A stretch of DNA of 64,000 bases from NCBI GenBank assembly GCA_938008165.1, contig CALLLP010000017.1:1-64000 (forward strand), written 5' to 3'. Positions within the stretch are counted from its first letter, which is position 1. Each line of letters starts with the position of its first letter. The notes under the pieces are model-generated. The model searched no databases, was not told the origin of the DNA, and saw nothing but the letters and a program-made list of their open reading frames with translations. This document shows, one piece after another, positions 9,028 to 17,806 of the stretch. Source of the stretch: an uncultured Neomegalonema sp. (GTDB taxonomy: Bacteria; Pseudomonadota; Alphaproteobacteria; Rhodobacterales; Rhodobacteraceae). The position numbers were made by a program, and so were the translations under genes.

Positions 9028-9654
9028 TCAGGCAACCAGCGTCGCCTCTGTCTTTTCGCGCAGCTCAGCTTCGGTGACGTCTGGAGCGAGCTCGACGATC
9101 CGCAGACCGCCCTCCACCACATCGAATACACCGAGATTGGTGATGATGCGATCGACCACGGCCTTGCCGGTCAGGGGCAATGTGCATTCTTTCAACAGCT
9201 TTGCCGCGCCGGACTTGCTGTTATGGTCGGTGATGACGATCACGCGGCCCACACCGGCCACCAGATCCATCGCCCCGCCCATGCCCTTGACCAACTTTCC
9301 GGGGATCATCCAATTCGCCAGATCGCCGTTTTCGGACACTTCCATCGCGCCGAGGATCGCCGCCGCGATCTTGCCGCCCCGGATCATGCCAAAGCTGGTG
9401 GCACTGTCAAAATAGGCGGTGCGGTTGAGTTCGGTGATGGTCTGCTTGCCCGCATTGATGACATCGGCATCTTCATCGCCCTCGACCGGGAAAGGCCCCA
9501 TGCCAAGCATACCGTTTTCGGATTGCAGCGTGATATCCTTGTCGCCGGTATAATTGGCGACAAGCGTTGGAATACCGATGCCAAGATTGACATACATCCC
9601 GTCTTCAAGTTCCTGCGCGGCCCGTTCGGCCATCTGATTACGATCCCATGGCAT
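9028..9654 (-). CDS. scoB: 3-oxoacid CoA-transferase subunit B
   Basis: The beta subunit (208 aa) of a class I CoA-transferase. It carries the catalytic glutamate in 'SENGMLGMGP' (Glu46) that forms the glutamyl-CoA thioester, plus 'NLGIGIPT' and 'TDHNSKSG'. With subunit A it would move CoA from succinyl-CoA to acetoacetate or a related 3-oxoacid, in ketone-body or aromatic breakdown; sequence alone does not separate Sco from Ato or Pca types. The gene follows scoA with a 2-base gap and ends in a terminator. No thiolase or pca genes are adjacent. Confidence 0.9.
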   Translation of the reverse strand: MPWDRNQMAERAAQELEDGMYVNLGIGIPTLVANYTGDKDITLQSENGMLGMGPFPVEGDEDADVINAGKQTITELNRTAYFDSATSFGMIRGGKIAAAILGAMEVSENGDLANWMIPGKLVKGMGGAMDLVAGVGRVIVITDHNSKSGAAKLLKECTLPLTGKAVVDRIITNLGVFDVVEGGLRIVELAPDVTEAELREKTEATLVA

Positions 9655-9656
9655 GA

Positions 9657-10361
9657 TCAGGCCTCCTTCTTGCGCGTTGTGCGTTGCTCGATCCGCTTTT
9701 CGTGCTGCCCTTGGATCAAGCGATGCACGTAGATGCCGGGCAGGTGGATATGGTCGCCATCAAGGGTGCCATTGGGCACGATTTCCTCAACCTCCATCAC
9801 GCAGATCTTGCCGCACATCGCCGCCGGTGGATTGAAATTTCGGGCGGTTTTGCGGAAAATGCAGTTGCCGGTTTCATCCGCCTTCCAGGCCTTCACAATG
9901 GCCAGATCGGCGACGATGCCGCGTTCGAGAATATAGGTCTCGCCGTCGAAATCCTTATGTTCCTTGCCTTCGGCGACCTGCGTGCCCACGCCGGTCTTGG
10001 TGTAGAAACCGGGTATACCACAGCCCCCCGCGCGCATCCGCTCGGCAAGGGTGCCTTGGGGATTGAACTCGATTTCCAACTCACCCGCGAGGTATTGGCG
10101 CATGAATTCATCGTTTTCGCCCACATAGGACGAGCACATTTTCTTCACCTGACGGGTCTGGAGCAGAACGCCCAGACCGAAATCATCCACTCCCGCATTG
10201 TTGGAATAGACGGTCAGGTCTTTGGTGCCCGCATCGCGAATGGCCGCGATCAGGTTTTCAGGAATGCCACATAGGCCAAACCCCCCGGCGGCGAGCGTCA
10301 TGCCATCCGTCAGAAGGCCATCGAGTGCTGCCGATGCGCTGTCATAAATCTTGCTTGCCAT
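9657..10361 (-). CDS. scoA: 3-oxoacid CoA-transferase subunit A
   Basis: The alpha subunit (234 aa) with the CoA-binding '[13 protein letters not shown]' near residues 24-36 and '[11 protein letters not shown]'. It pairs with the downstream subunit B, the usual alpha-then-beta order. Translation starts at ATG 10359-10361. The 57 bases between this start and the next leftward gene contain a short inverted repeat (TTGCGCC/GGCGCAA) without a T-run. Confidence 0.9.
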   Translation of the reverse strand: MASKIYDSASAALDGLLTDGMTLAAGGFGLCGIPENLIAAIRDAGTKDLTVYSNNAGVDDFGLGVLLQTRQVKKMCSSYVGENDEFMRQYLAGELEIEFNPQGTLAERMRAGGCGIPGFYTKTGVGTQVAEGKEHKDFDGETYILERGIVADLAIVKAWKADETGNCIFRKTARNFNPPAAMCGKICVMEVEEIVPNGTLDGDHIHLPGIYVHRLIQGQHEKRIEQRTTRKKEA

Positions 10362-10418
10362 ATCGTCCCCGTTTCAGGCTGTCGTGGGTGTCTTAGCGTT
10401 TGCGCCGGACGGGCGCAA

Positions 10419-11081
10419 TCAGGTGGCGAACCGCTGCATCAGAAACTGGGTCGCCGCGTCGATGCCGCGTTCGTCGATCCCGTGACCCAGACCGGGGCGC
10501 GCGAGCGTCTCGACATCGACCCCCGCCGCGCCAAGGCCCTCTCTCGCCAGTGCCATCGATTCGAAGGGAACGACCGGATCGGCGGTGCCATGGATCAGCA
10601 GAACGGGCGGCTTGGTACGGATATCCGCCGCGAGGCTCTCCGGCTCCAGCAAACGCCCCGAAAACCCGACGATCCCAGCGAGTTCTGTAGCCCGGCGCGG
10701 CCCGACATGCAGGGACATCATCGTCCCTTGCGAAAAGCCCATCAGGGCAACCTTATCGGCGGGCAGGCCACTGCGCGCGATCTCCGCATCGATAAAAGCG
10801 TCGAGCGCGACGACCGCGCGGGCCATGCCCTCGCGCATCTCTTCTTCGGTCGATCCGTCAAGATAGCTGATGGGAAACCACTGCCGCCCCATAGGCGACA
10901 TGCGGCAGGGTTCGGGCGCATTCGGCGACACGAATTCGGTATCCGCCAGCTTACCGCCCAATGGCCCGGCCAGACCGATCAGGTCGTTACCATCGGCCCC
11001 ATAGCCATGCAGCAGAATCACAAGGCTTTTCGCCTCGCCGGATTGTGCAATGGCCCGTGGGCCGCTCAGTTCGCTCATCAT
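10419..11081 (-). CDS. Alpha/beta-hydrolase, carboxylesterase/phospholipase family
   Basis: A carboxylesterase of about 220 residues from the PF02230 family that hydrolyses short acyl esters in the cytoplasm. Visible features are 'LLHGYGADGNDL' (oxyanion region), the nucleophile elbow 'GFSQGTM', 'IHGTADPVVP' supplying the catalytic Asp, and 'GLGHGID' supplying the His. The frame is open to 11129, but a GGAG site lies only 4-7 bases before the ATGs at 11081/11078. Starting there also avoids overlap with the preceding glycosylase gene, so 11081 was chosen. It probably shares a transcript with that gene. Confidence 0.85.
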   Translation of the reverse strand: MMSELSGPRAIAQSGEAKSLVILLHGYGADGNDLIGLAGPLGGKLADTEFVSPNAPEPCRMSPMGRQWFPISYLDGSTEEEMREGMARAVVALDAFIDAEIARSGLPADKVALMGFSQGTMMSLHVGPRRATELAGIVGFSGRLLEPESLAADIRTKPPVLLIHGTADPVVPFESMALAREGLGAAGVDVETLARPGLGHGIDERGIDAATQFLMQRFAT

Positions 11082-11094
11082 CGTCTCCAGATTG

Positions 11095-11733
11095 TCACGC
11101 GCTGACGCCCTCGCGTCCTTTTGCGACACGGTAATAACTCCACAAGACCCGCGCCGCCACCCCGCGCCATGGCGACCATGGCACGGCCATCGCCGACAGG
11201 GTTTTCGGATCGGGCCGTTCTTCGAGATCGAACAGAAGCCGCGCGCTTTCCTGTAGCGCCAGATCCTTGTCCGCGAAGATGTCGGCCCGTCCGACGCAAA
11301 ACATCAGATAGATTTCCGCCGTCCATGGACCAATTCCCTTGATGGCGGTCAGGGTTTTCATGGCGTCCTCGACCGTATCCACGGCGCAGATATCCAGATC
11401 GAGCGTGCCATGGTGCACCGCTTCGGCAATGGCTTTCGCATATCGCACCTTTGGGCGCGACAGGCCCAATGCGCGCAGCTTGTCCTCCTCCATCGCCAGT
11501 ACGCGGCCCGGCATATCGGCCCCTGCCTCCGCCACCCGGTGCCAGATACTGCGTGCCGCAGCAACGGAGACCTGCTGACCGACGATAATCTGCAATAACG
11601 AGGAAAATCCCTGTGGGCGACGGCGCAGGGGCGGCATCCCGGCCAGAGCGACCGCTTTGGTAAATCGTGGCTCGACAGCAACCAGATGGGCCACGCCCTC
11701 GGCGAGATCGTCTTCGGTTTCGATAATTCGCAT
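11095..11733 (-). CDS. DNA-3-methyladenine glycosylase II (AlkA-like)
   Basis: A 212-residue base-excision repair glycosylase of the HhH-GPD superfamily that removes alkylated purines. The helix-hairpin-helix 'IKGIGPWTAE' lies at 131-140 and the catalytic aspartate follows in 'DKDLAL' (Asp157). There is no C-terminal Fe-S cluster, as expected for AlkA rather than Nth. 'QIIVGQQVS' near residue 48-56 matches the conserved N-terminal helix. The gene is divergent from gluQ, with only 35 bases between starts, so their promoters must overlap. Confidence 0.88.
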   Translation of the reverse strand: MRIIETEDDLAEGVAHLVAVEPRFTKAVALAGMPPLRRRPQGFSSLLQIIVGQQVSVAAARSIWHRVAEAGADMPGRVLAMEEDKLRALGLSRPKVRYAKAIAEAVHHGTLDLDICAVDTVEDAMKTLTAIKGIGPWTAEIYLMFCVGRADIFADKDLALQESARLLFDLEERPDPKTLSAMAVPWSPWRGVAARVLWSYYRVAKGREGVSA

Positions 11734-11768
11734 TGGCCGATGGCCCTCCCCTCGCCTATCTTCCGGGA

Positions 11769-12641
11769 ATGAGCAGCCATGTCGAGCGTTTCGCGCCCAG
11801 CCCCACCGGTTCCCTGCATCTTGGCCATGCGTATTCGGCGCTGATGGCGCATGACGCGGCGATCAAGGCGAAGGGACGGTTCCTGCTACGGATCGAAGAT
11901 ATCGATACGACGCGAAGCCGCGCGGAGTTTGAAACGGCCCTTCTCGATGATCTCGCATGGCTGGGGATCACATGGGAGGAGCCTGTCCTGCGGCAATCGG
12001 ACAGGTTCGATGCCTATCGCGCGGTTCTCAATCAGTTTCGCGATCGGGGCTTGCTCTATCCCTGCACCTGTACCCGCAAACAGATCGCCGCCGCGATGAG
12101 CGCCCCGCAGGAAGGAACCGACAGACCGCCCGTCTATCCGGGCACTTGCCGGGGGCGATCCTTCGACGACCCGGCCCTTGCGCGCACGGATTATGCCCTG
12201 CGCCTCGATATGCGAAAGGCGCTGGCCTCGCTGGGCGGGGCGGGGGTCATCCGGAAAGTGCATTTCAAGGAGATCGGGCGCGGGCCAAAGGGTGAAAAAG
12301 GCAAGATATCGCTCGATATGGCCGCCTTGATCGATACGGTGGGCGATATTGTGCTGGCGCGAAAGGATGTTCCAGCCAGCTATCACTTGTCGGTCGTGCT
12401 CGACGATGCGTTTCAGCAGGTCAGCCATGTCACACGCGGCGAAGATCTGTTTGATGCCACCCCGATCCACCGGGTATTGCAGGCCCTGACCGGGAGACCC
12501 ACGCCGATCTATCGCCATCACCGCCTGATCCGCGACGATGCCGGGCGCAGATTGGCCAAGCGCGACGATGCCCGTGCCCTTGCAACCCTCAGAGCCGAAG
12601 GCCGAACACCGGAGGACATCCGCGCGATGGTAATGCGTTAA
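11769..12641 (+). CDS. gluQ: Glutamyl-Q tRNA(Asp) synthetase
   Basis: The 290-residue GluQ (YadB) attaches glutamate to queuosine in the anticodon of tRNA-Asp. It resembles the catalytic half of glutamyl-tRNA synthetase without an anticodon domain. Visible: 'RFAPSPTGSLHLGH' (class I HIGH motif), 'LLRIEDID', a zinc site from 'PCTCTRK' and 'YPGTC', and the KMSKS-like 'RLAKRDD'. The open frame begins at 11733, but the ATG at 11769 gives the canonical N-terminus directly before 'HVERFAPSP'. It is followed 2 bases later by the EamA gene. QueA, a queuosine synthesis enzyme, is encoded at 32 kb in the same window. Confidence 0.93.
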   Translation: MSSHVERFAPSPTGSLHLGHAYSALMAHDAAIKAKGRFLLRIEDIDTTRSRAEFETALLDDLAWLGITWEEPVLRQSDRFDAYRAVLNQFRDRGLLYPCTCTRKQIAAAMSAPQEGTDRPPVYPGTCRGRSFDDPALARTDYALRLDMRKALASLGGAGVIRKVHFKEIGRGPKGEKGKISLDMAALIDTVGDIVLARKDVPASYHLSVVLDDAFQQVSHVTRGEDLFDATPIHRVLQALTGRPTPIYRHHRLIRDDAGRRLAKRDDARALATLRAEGRTPEDIRAMVMR

Positions 12642-12643
12642 CG

Positions 12644-13540
12644 ATGCGATCGGGGGGACAGCGCGGAGCGATGCTGGCCGCGGTCTATGCCGGGGTCATT
12701 TTCGGCGTTATGTGGATTCCGATCCGCGCGCTGGAGGATGCAGGCTTGTCGGGCGCTTGGGCGTCGATGGCCTTCACGGGTTTGCCGGTGCTGTTCATCC
12801 TGCCGATCTATTGGATCAAACGCGCCGATCTGCGGCGGGAAAACTGGAAAGGCTTGCTCGGCGGATTTCTTGGTGGGCTGGCCTTCGGGTTCTATGCCCT
12901 GTCCTTGCTGTATACTGATATCGTACGGGCGATTTTGTTGTTCTACCTGACGCCGATATGGGGCTTTTTGCTTGGGCGGATCGTATTGGGCGAAAAGATC
13001 ACGCCGGTGCGCTGGATCGCGGTTCTGATGGGATTGGCGGGCATTGCCGTCATCTTCGGGGCCAGCGAGGGCTTGCCCCTGCCGCGCAATATGGGCGATT
13101 GGTTCGCCGTTGCGGCGGGCTTGGCATGGGCGCAGGCATCGCTGTTGATCCTGATCGACGAAAAGGTGAGCGTTGCCGTGCATGGCGCAAGCTTCTTCGT
13201 TTTTTCGGCCCTGCTCAGCGCCCTCGCCGCCCTCATGGCCACGAATTCGGGGCAATTGGCGATGCCCGATAGCGCCAGCATCATGGCGGTTTTGCCATGG
13301 CTGGCCGTGGTGACGGTGCTGCTGACCCTTCCGGCGGGATTTGCCACGATCTACGGGCCGACGCGTCTGAGTCCCGGTATCGTTGGGCTGCTATTCATGG
13401 CGGAGGTTGCCGTCGCGGCGGTGTCGGCGGCGATCTTCAGCGATGAACCCTTCGGCCTGCGTGAGACCATCGGCGTTTTGCTGGTGATCGGGGCGGGGCT
13501 ACTGGTGCCGCTCTACGAGATGAGACAGGCAAAGGGCTGA
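12644..13540 (+). CDS. EamA/DMT-superfamily permease
   Basis: A 298-residue inner-membrane protein with about ten hydrophobic segments in two EamA halves (for example 'AVYAGVIFGVMWIP' and 'WLAVVTVLLTLPAGFA'). The family exports metabolites or amino acids; the substrate is unknown. The ATG at 12644 lies 2 bases after gluQ's stop, so the two genes are probably co-transcribed, with no evident functional link. Confidence 0.85.
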   Translation: MRSGGQRGAMLAAVYAGVIFGVMWIPIRALEDAGLSGAWASMAFTGLPVLFILPIYWIKRADLRRENWKGLLGGFLGGLAFGFYALSLLYTDIVRAILLFYLTPIWGFLLGRIVLGEKITPVRWIAVLMGLAGIAVIFGASEGLPLPRNMGDWFAVAAGLAWAQASLLILIDEKVSVAVHGASFFVFSALLSALAALMATNSGQLAMPDSASIMAVLPWLAVVTVLLTLPAGFATIYGPTRLSPGIVGLLFMAEVAVAAVSAAIFSDEPFGLRETIGVLLVIGAGLLVPLYEMRQAKG

Positions 13541-13594
13541 CACGCTTTGGCCCATGTGCCAGAACGCGAGGATCGCGCCCCTATGGAGAGACCG

Positions 13595-14839
13595 ATGCCA
13601 AATACCCTGACCCTCGACGTCGATTTCGCCCGCGCACAATTCCCCGCCTTTCGCGAACCCGATCTGACCGGCTGGGTCCATCTTGAGAATGCGGGCGGCT
13701 CGTTCCCTGCCGGGCAAACGATCGATGCCCTAACGGGGTTCTACACCCGTATGAAAGTGCAACCCTATGGACAGGCCGCGCCAACCGCCGCCGGAGGGCA
13801 GGCGATGGACCGGGCGCGGGCGCGCTGGGCCGAGGTGATGAATGTGCATCCCGACGAAGTAACCTTCGGCCCCTCAACCTCGCAAAATACCTATGTATTG
13901 GCGCAGGCATTCGGCGCGATGCTGTCGGCAGGCGATGAAATCATCGTCACGCAGCAGGATCATGAGGCCAATTCCGGCGCATGGCGACGCATGGCGGAGG
14001 AACGCGGCTTCACCCTGCGCGAATGGACGGTCGATCCGGTTACGGGGTGTCTCGACCCGGCGGATTTCGATGCCCTTCTGTCCGAACGGACCCGCCTCGT
14101 CAGTTTTACCCATTGCTCGAATATCGCAGGCGAGGAAAATCCCGTCGCCGAGCTGACCGCCAAGGCGCGGGCCGTGGGCGCGTATTCTGTAGTGGACGGG
14201 GTTTCTTGGGCGCCGCATGAAATCCCCGATGTGGCGGCGTTGGGGGCGGATGTCTATCTGTTCAGCCTCTACAAGGTTTTCGGGGTCCATCAGGGGGTGA
14301 TGACGGTACGCCGCGCCCTGCTCGATCGCTTGCCGAACCAAAGCCATTTTTTCAATGCCGCCTATGCCTCGAAAAAACTGGCCCCCGCCGGGCCGGACCA
14401 TGCGCAGGTCGCGGCAACGGCCGGAACGCTCGATTACATCGATGTCCTCGCCGATCATCACGGCATCGGCGCGAATGGGGCAGGTGAGCGGGCGCGGGCT
14501 GTCAATGCGCTGTGGCGCGGTCATGAAAGCGCGATTGCCGCCCCCCTGATCGCCTATCTGGCGGACCATCCTCGCGTGCGTCTGCTGGGACCACCGACAA
14601 GCGATGCCCATCGTGCGCCCACCATCGCTTTTCTGCCTGAGCGTATGACCCCCCAAGCGTTGGAGGCGGCCTTGGCGGAGCGCGGCTTCATCGTCGGGGC
14701 GAGCGATTTCTATGCCTATCGCCTGATCGAAGCGCTGGGCATCGATCCGGTCAGCGGCGTCGTCCGCGCCTCGATGGCCCATTACACGCGGGCCGAGGAT
14801 GTCACCGCCTTTATCGATGCGCTCGACACGCTGCTCTGA
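13595..14839 (+). CDS. Class V aminotransferase / cysteine desulfurase-like protein
   Basis: A PLP enzyme of about 414 residues in the cysteine-desulfurase-like branch of class V. PLP contacts visible from the chosen start are His123 ('QQDHEAN'), Asp201 ('VVDGVSWAPH') and the Schiff-base Lys227 ('SLYKVFG'). The usual catalytic-loop Cys of IscS/SufS is not recognisable, so the real reaction may be another elimination or transamination. The frame opens at a TTG at 13547. The GGAGAG at 13585-13590, 4 bases before the ATG at 13595, decides this start. No Fe-S assembly genes are nearby. The TfoX-like gene starts 17 bases later. Confidence 0.8.
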   Translation: MPNTLTLDVDFARAQFPAFREPDLTGWVHLENAGGSFPAGQTIDALTGFYTRMKVQPYGQAAPTAAGGQAMDRARARWAEVMNVHPDEVTFGPSTSQNTYVLAQAFGAMLSAGDEIIVTQQDHEANSGAWRRMAEERGFTLREWTVDPVTGCLDPADFDALLSERTRLVSFTHCSNIAGEENPVAELTAKARAVGAYSVVDGVSWAPHEIPDVAALGADVYLFSLYKVFGVHQGVMTVRRALLDRLPNQSHFFNAAYASKKLAPAGPDHAQVAATAGTLDYIDVLADHHGIGANGAGERARAVNALWRGHESAIAAPLIAYLADHPRVRLLGPPTSDAHRAPTIAFLPERMTPQALEAALAERGFIVGASDFYAYRLIEALGIDPVSGVVRASMAHYTRAEDVTAFIDALDTLL

Positions 14840-14856
14840 TCGGAAAGGCCAGACCG

Positions 14857-15183
14857 ATGCCCGATCCTGCCCTTGATGCAACCATCGAACAGGCCCGCGA
14901 ATTGCTCGATGCGCTGGGACCGATTTCGGTGCGCAAGATGTTTGGTGGAGCCGGTCTCTACCATGACGGGACGATTTTCTGTCTGATTGCCGAGGAGGAA
15001 ATCTTTCTCAAGGCATCGGGCGCATTTGCGGATGAACTGTCCATGCTTGGATCGTCACCTTTCATTTATGGGGGCAAAGGCAAGCCGGTCGCCATGCCCT
15101 ATTGGCGCGTACCGGATCATGCGCTCGACGATCCTGAAGAGGCCGTTACGCTGGCCCGTAAAGCGCTGGAGCACCTGCGATGA
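14857..15183 (+). CDS. TfoX N-terminal domain protein
   Basis: A 108-residue protein made of the TfoX N-terminal domain alone. 'VRKMFGGAGLYHDG' and 'MPYWRVPDHALDD' are the family's recognisable blocks. In gammaproteobacteria TfoX activates competence genes, but single-domain alphaproteobacterial versions have no proven role. Its TGA overlaps the rsmD start (ATGA at 15180), so the two are translationally coupled. Confidence 0.85.
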   Translation: MPDPALDATIEQARELLDALGPISVRKMFGGAGLYHDGTIFCLIAEEEIFLKASGAFADELSMLGSSPFIYGGKGKPVAMPYWRVPDHALDDPEEAVTLARKALEHLR

Positions 15184-15761
15184 GGATCGTGGGCGGAGCG
15201 CTGCGCGGACGACGCCTCGCCGGGCCGACCGATGACGGGGGGGCGGCACGCCTGCGCCCCACCTCCGACCGGATGCGCGAGGCGATTTTCAACATCATCG
15301 CCCATGGCGATTATCCCGATCTCGATGGCGCGCGGGTACTCGATCTCTTCGCCGGAACCGGGGCAATGGGGATCGAGGCGCTGTCACGCGGGGCGCGCGA
15401 GGCCGTCTTCGTCGATAACGGGCGCGAGGCGCGGGCGCTGTTATCGCGCAATATCGATGCCCTGGGGCTGTCTGACCGCACCCGGATCGTACCGGGTGAC
15501 GCAACCCGCTATCGGGGCGCGGGAGCCGCGTTCGACATCGTGTTCTGCGATGCCCCCTATGACCGGGGCCTGACCCACAGCGCGCTGGACAGTCTGATCG
15601 CGGGCGCAATGCTGGCCCCGGACGCAGCGCTCATCGTCGAAATCGGGGCGGATGAACCCTTCGCCTCGCCCCCCGGCCTCGATTCCGTCACTGAACGACG
15701 CTACGGAGCAGGGAAAATCCATCTTCTTCGGGTGGCGGAACAACCGTCGCGCGATACCTGA
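15180..15761 (+). CDS. rsmD: 16S rRNA (guanine966-N2)-methyltransferase
   Basis: RsmD (193 aa) methylates N2 of G966 in 16S rRNA of the 30S subunit using SAM. It starts with the typical 'MRIVGGALRGRRL'. The SAM-binding motif I is 'LDLFAGTGAMGIEALSRGA' in part (residues 54-72). The catalytic motif IV reads 'DAPYD' at 124-128, where most homologues have (N/D)PPY. The gene overlaps the TfoX-N gene by 4 bases. The next gene follows after 27 bases on the same strand. Confidence 0.92.
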   Translation: MRIVGGALRGRRLAGPTDDGGAARLRPTSDRMREAIFNIIAHGDYPDLDGARVLDLFAGTGAMGIEALSRGAREAVFVDNGREARALLSRNIDALGLSDRTRIVPGDATRYRGAGAAFDIVFCDAPYDRGLTHSALDSLIAGAMLAPDAALIVEIGADEPFASPPGLDSVTERRYGAGKIHLLRVAEQPSRDT

Positions 15762-15788
15762 CCGATACGAGGCTACGGGAACAGGATC

Positions 15789-16958
15789 ATGACCGAAACG
15801 CTCGACAGGCAGTTCCCCTGCGCCCAATGCGGTGCAGACTTGCGGTTCAGTGCCGAGACGGGACACCTTGTCTGCGATTACTGCGGCCATGAAAACATCA
15901 TCGATCTCGATCATACGCCCATTCAGGAGCTTGATTTCCGCAAGGGTCTCGAAGAACAGCTATCGAGCGAGCAGATCGAGATCACGCAGGTCACGCAATG
16001 CACCACTTGCGGCGCACAGGTGCAATTCGAGCGCGATATTCACTCCGATCACTGCCCATTCTGCGACTCGGTCCTCATCACCGATACCGGCGCACATCGC
16101 CACTTCAAACCAAAAGGCATCCTGCCCTTTGCCGTCACACAAAAGGACGCGCAGGACGCATTGGCCCGGTGGCTCGGCTCACGCTGGTTTGCGCCTTCGG
16201 GCCTGAAAAAATATGCCCGCGCCGGACAGGATATCAGCGGCATTTACACTCCCTATTGGACCTTTGACGCCGAAACCGAGAGCACCTATTCCGGTCAGCG
16301 CGGCGATGTCTATTACGTCGAGCGATATGTCACCGTGATGACCGATAAAGGCCCCCGGCGTCAGCTGCAACGCGTGCCGAAAATTCGCTGGACGCCGGTT
16401 CGCGGGCGGGTGCGGCGGTTTTTCGACGATGTATTGGTGATCGCCTCCAAAGCCTTGCCCAAACGGGTTTCCGATGCGCTGGAGCCTTGGGATCTTCACG
16501 CGCTGGTGCCTTATACCGAAAGCTATCTGGCCGGATTCCGCGCTGAAGGCTACACCATCGATTTGCGTGACGGATTCGCCGCTGCACGAGGCGAGATGGA
16601 TTTGCAAATCCGCCGCGATATCCGGTTCGATATCGGCGGAGACCAGCAACGGGTGCAGACGGTCGATACCGATTTCGATGCAGTGACCTTCAAGCATGTG
16701 CTGCTTCCACTATGGATTGCGGCCTATCGTTATCGCAAGAAAACCTATCGTTTCGTCATCAATGGCCGCAGCGGGCGCGTGTATGGCGAGCGGCCTTACA
16801 GCGCCTTCAAAATCGCCGCTGCCGTATTGATCGGCGCCATTGTCATGGCTGTTATTCTGATGGTTTTGTATACATCTGGCGCACTGGATACGGTTGTCAT
16901 CGGCAACGGGCAATTTGTTTTACCCGATATATACTACCCAAACACTCGTGGTTATTGA
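15789..16958 (+). CDS. Double zinc-ribbon membrane-anchored protein of unknown function
   Basis: A 389-residue protein with two zinc ribbons at the N-terminus: Cys11/14/29/32 and Cys71/74/89/92. The middle region holds aromatic-rich 'IYTPYWTFDAET' and 'PLWIAAYRYRKKTYRFVINGRSGRVYGE'. A single membrane helix lies near residues 340-362 followed by a short C-terminal tail. Similar alphaproteobacterial proteins are often labelled primosomal protein N' or TFIIB-type zinc finger, but there are no helicase motifs here, so those names should not be trusted. The arrangement suggests a zinc-binding cytoplasmic part tethered to the inner membrane. Confidence 0.75.
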   Translation: MTETLDRQFPCAQCGADLRFSAETGHLVCDYCGHENIIDLDHTPIQELDFRKGLEEQLSSEQIEITQVTQCTTCGAQVQFERDIHSDHCPFCDSVLITDTGAHRHFKPKGILPFAVTQKDAQDALARWLGSRWFAPSGLKKYARAGQDISGIYTPYWTFDAETESTYSGQRGDVYYVERYVTVMTDKGPRRQLQRVPKIRWTPVRGRVRRFFDDVLVIASKALPKRVSDALEPWDLHALVPYTESYLAGFRAEGYTIDLRDGFAAARGEMDLQIRRDIRFDIGGDQQRVQTVDTDFDAVTFKHVLLPLWIAAYRYRKKTYRFVINGRSGRVYGERPYSAFKIAAAVLIGAIVMAVILMVLYTSGALDTVVIGNGQFVLPDIYYPNTRGY

Positions 16959-17040
16959 AATAAACCACATACCTTGACCCTTTATTCTTCTTTTCGCTGA
17001 ATATTTACATATCTGTGAAAAGATCGGAAGGATCAGCGTC

Positions 17041-17790
17041 ATGGCGTCCGGGCATCGTTGGAATACCGTCGGCGACGAATTCGTTCGCCTGCTTATCGCG
17101 GAGTATCAAACGGGTGGCGAAGTGCATTGGCCGACCGTCATTGCCGCTGCGGGCTGTCTGACCGGCGAAACGGTCCTGATGACGCATGAAGCGCGCATGC
17201 CCGAAAGCGGGGTGGTGGACAATCCGCGTGTCAGCGAATTCATGCATGACGGCGAGGTCAAGACCCGTACGATATGGGGGTATTCAGCCGCCATCGCGAC
17301 CCAGGCATTCAACGTCGATCCCGATACATTGCCAAGCTATCGCCATGTGATCCTGCAACTCGGTACACAGCTGAGACCGGCATCGTTTCCGGCGCTTGAT
17401 GTACCACTGCATCTGGTGCCGCATGATACGCCGATGAATGCTGGCCCGCGCCTGCGCAGGAGACTCCACGAAATCGCGACGAAGGACGGAATCCACGGCA
17501 ACGATTCGGCTTTTGCCCTTGCAACCGCGATGATGAAAATGATCGGTTCGGCCCAATATCTGGGCATTCGCGACCTGACATCTCTTGCCCTGCAAAGCTG
17601 CGTCGCGGGGTCTCGTTTCGCGCCCTTGATCGAAGTGATTGACCCGCGCACGACCGGCATCGTCGAGTCCAACACCCCCGCTGCGGTCGCCGCACCGCAG
17701 AATGGTGATGCGCCTCCGATACCTGCGGCTGCGATCGTTGCCGCCGCTCTATCGGATCATGCCGCACTCGGCTTTGGAAAGCGCCGCTGA
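17041..17790 (+). CDS. Hypothetical protein, no recognised family
   Basis: A 249-residue soluble-looking protein; I do not recognise its family. No signal peptide or membrane helix is visible. The first 200 residues look globular ('GDEFVRLLIAEYQTGG', 'LHEIATKDGIHGNDSA'), and the last 40 are Ala/Pro-rich and end basic ('FGKRR'). Coding is supported by normal codon use, a GGAAGGATC site upstream of the ATG and a full-length frame with no serious competitor. The upstream 82 bases are AT-rich and probably hold its promoter. It converges on the peroxidase gene with 16 bases between stops. Confidence 0.7.
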   Translation: MASGHRWNTVGDEFVRLLIAEYQTGGEVHWPTVIAAAGCLTGETVLMTHEARMPESGVVDNPRVSEFMHDGEVKTRTIWGYSAAIATQAFNVDPDTLPSYRHVILQLGTQLRPASFPALDVPLHLVPHDTPMNAGPRLRRRLHEIATKDGIHGNDSAFALATAMMKMIGSAQYLGIRDLTSLALQSCVAGSRFAPLIEVIDPRTTGIVESNTPAAVAAPQNGDAPPIPAAAIVAAALSDHAALGFGKRR

Positions 17791-17806
17791 GGCAAGCCGC
17801 AAGAGT

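Noticed and set aside
10399-10416. TTGCGCC/GGCGCAA hairpin between the esterase and CoA-transferase genes
   Set aside because: No T-run in either direction, so it was not listed as a terminator.
15789-16958. Annotation as primosomal protein N' (PriA)
   Set aside because: No helicase motifs; only zinc ribbons and a membrane helix are visible.
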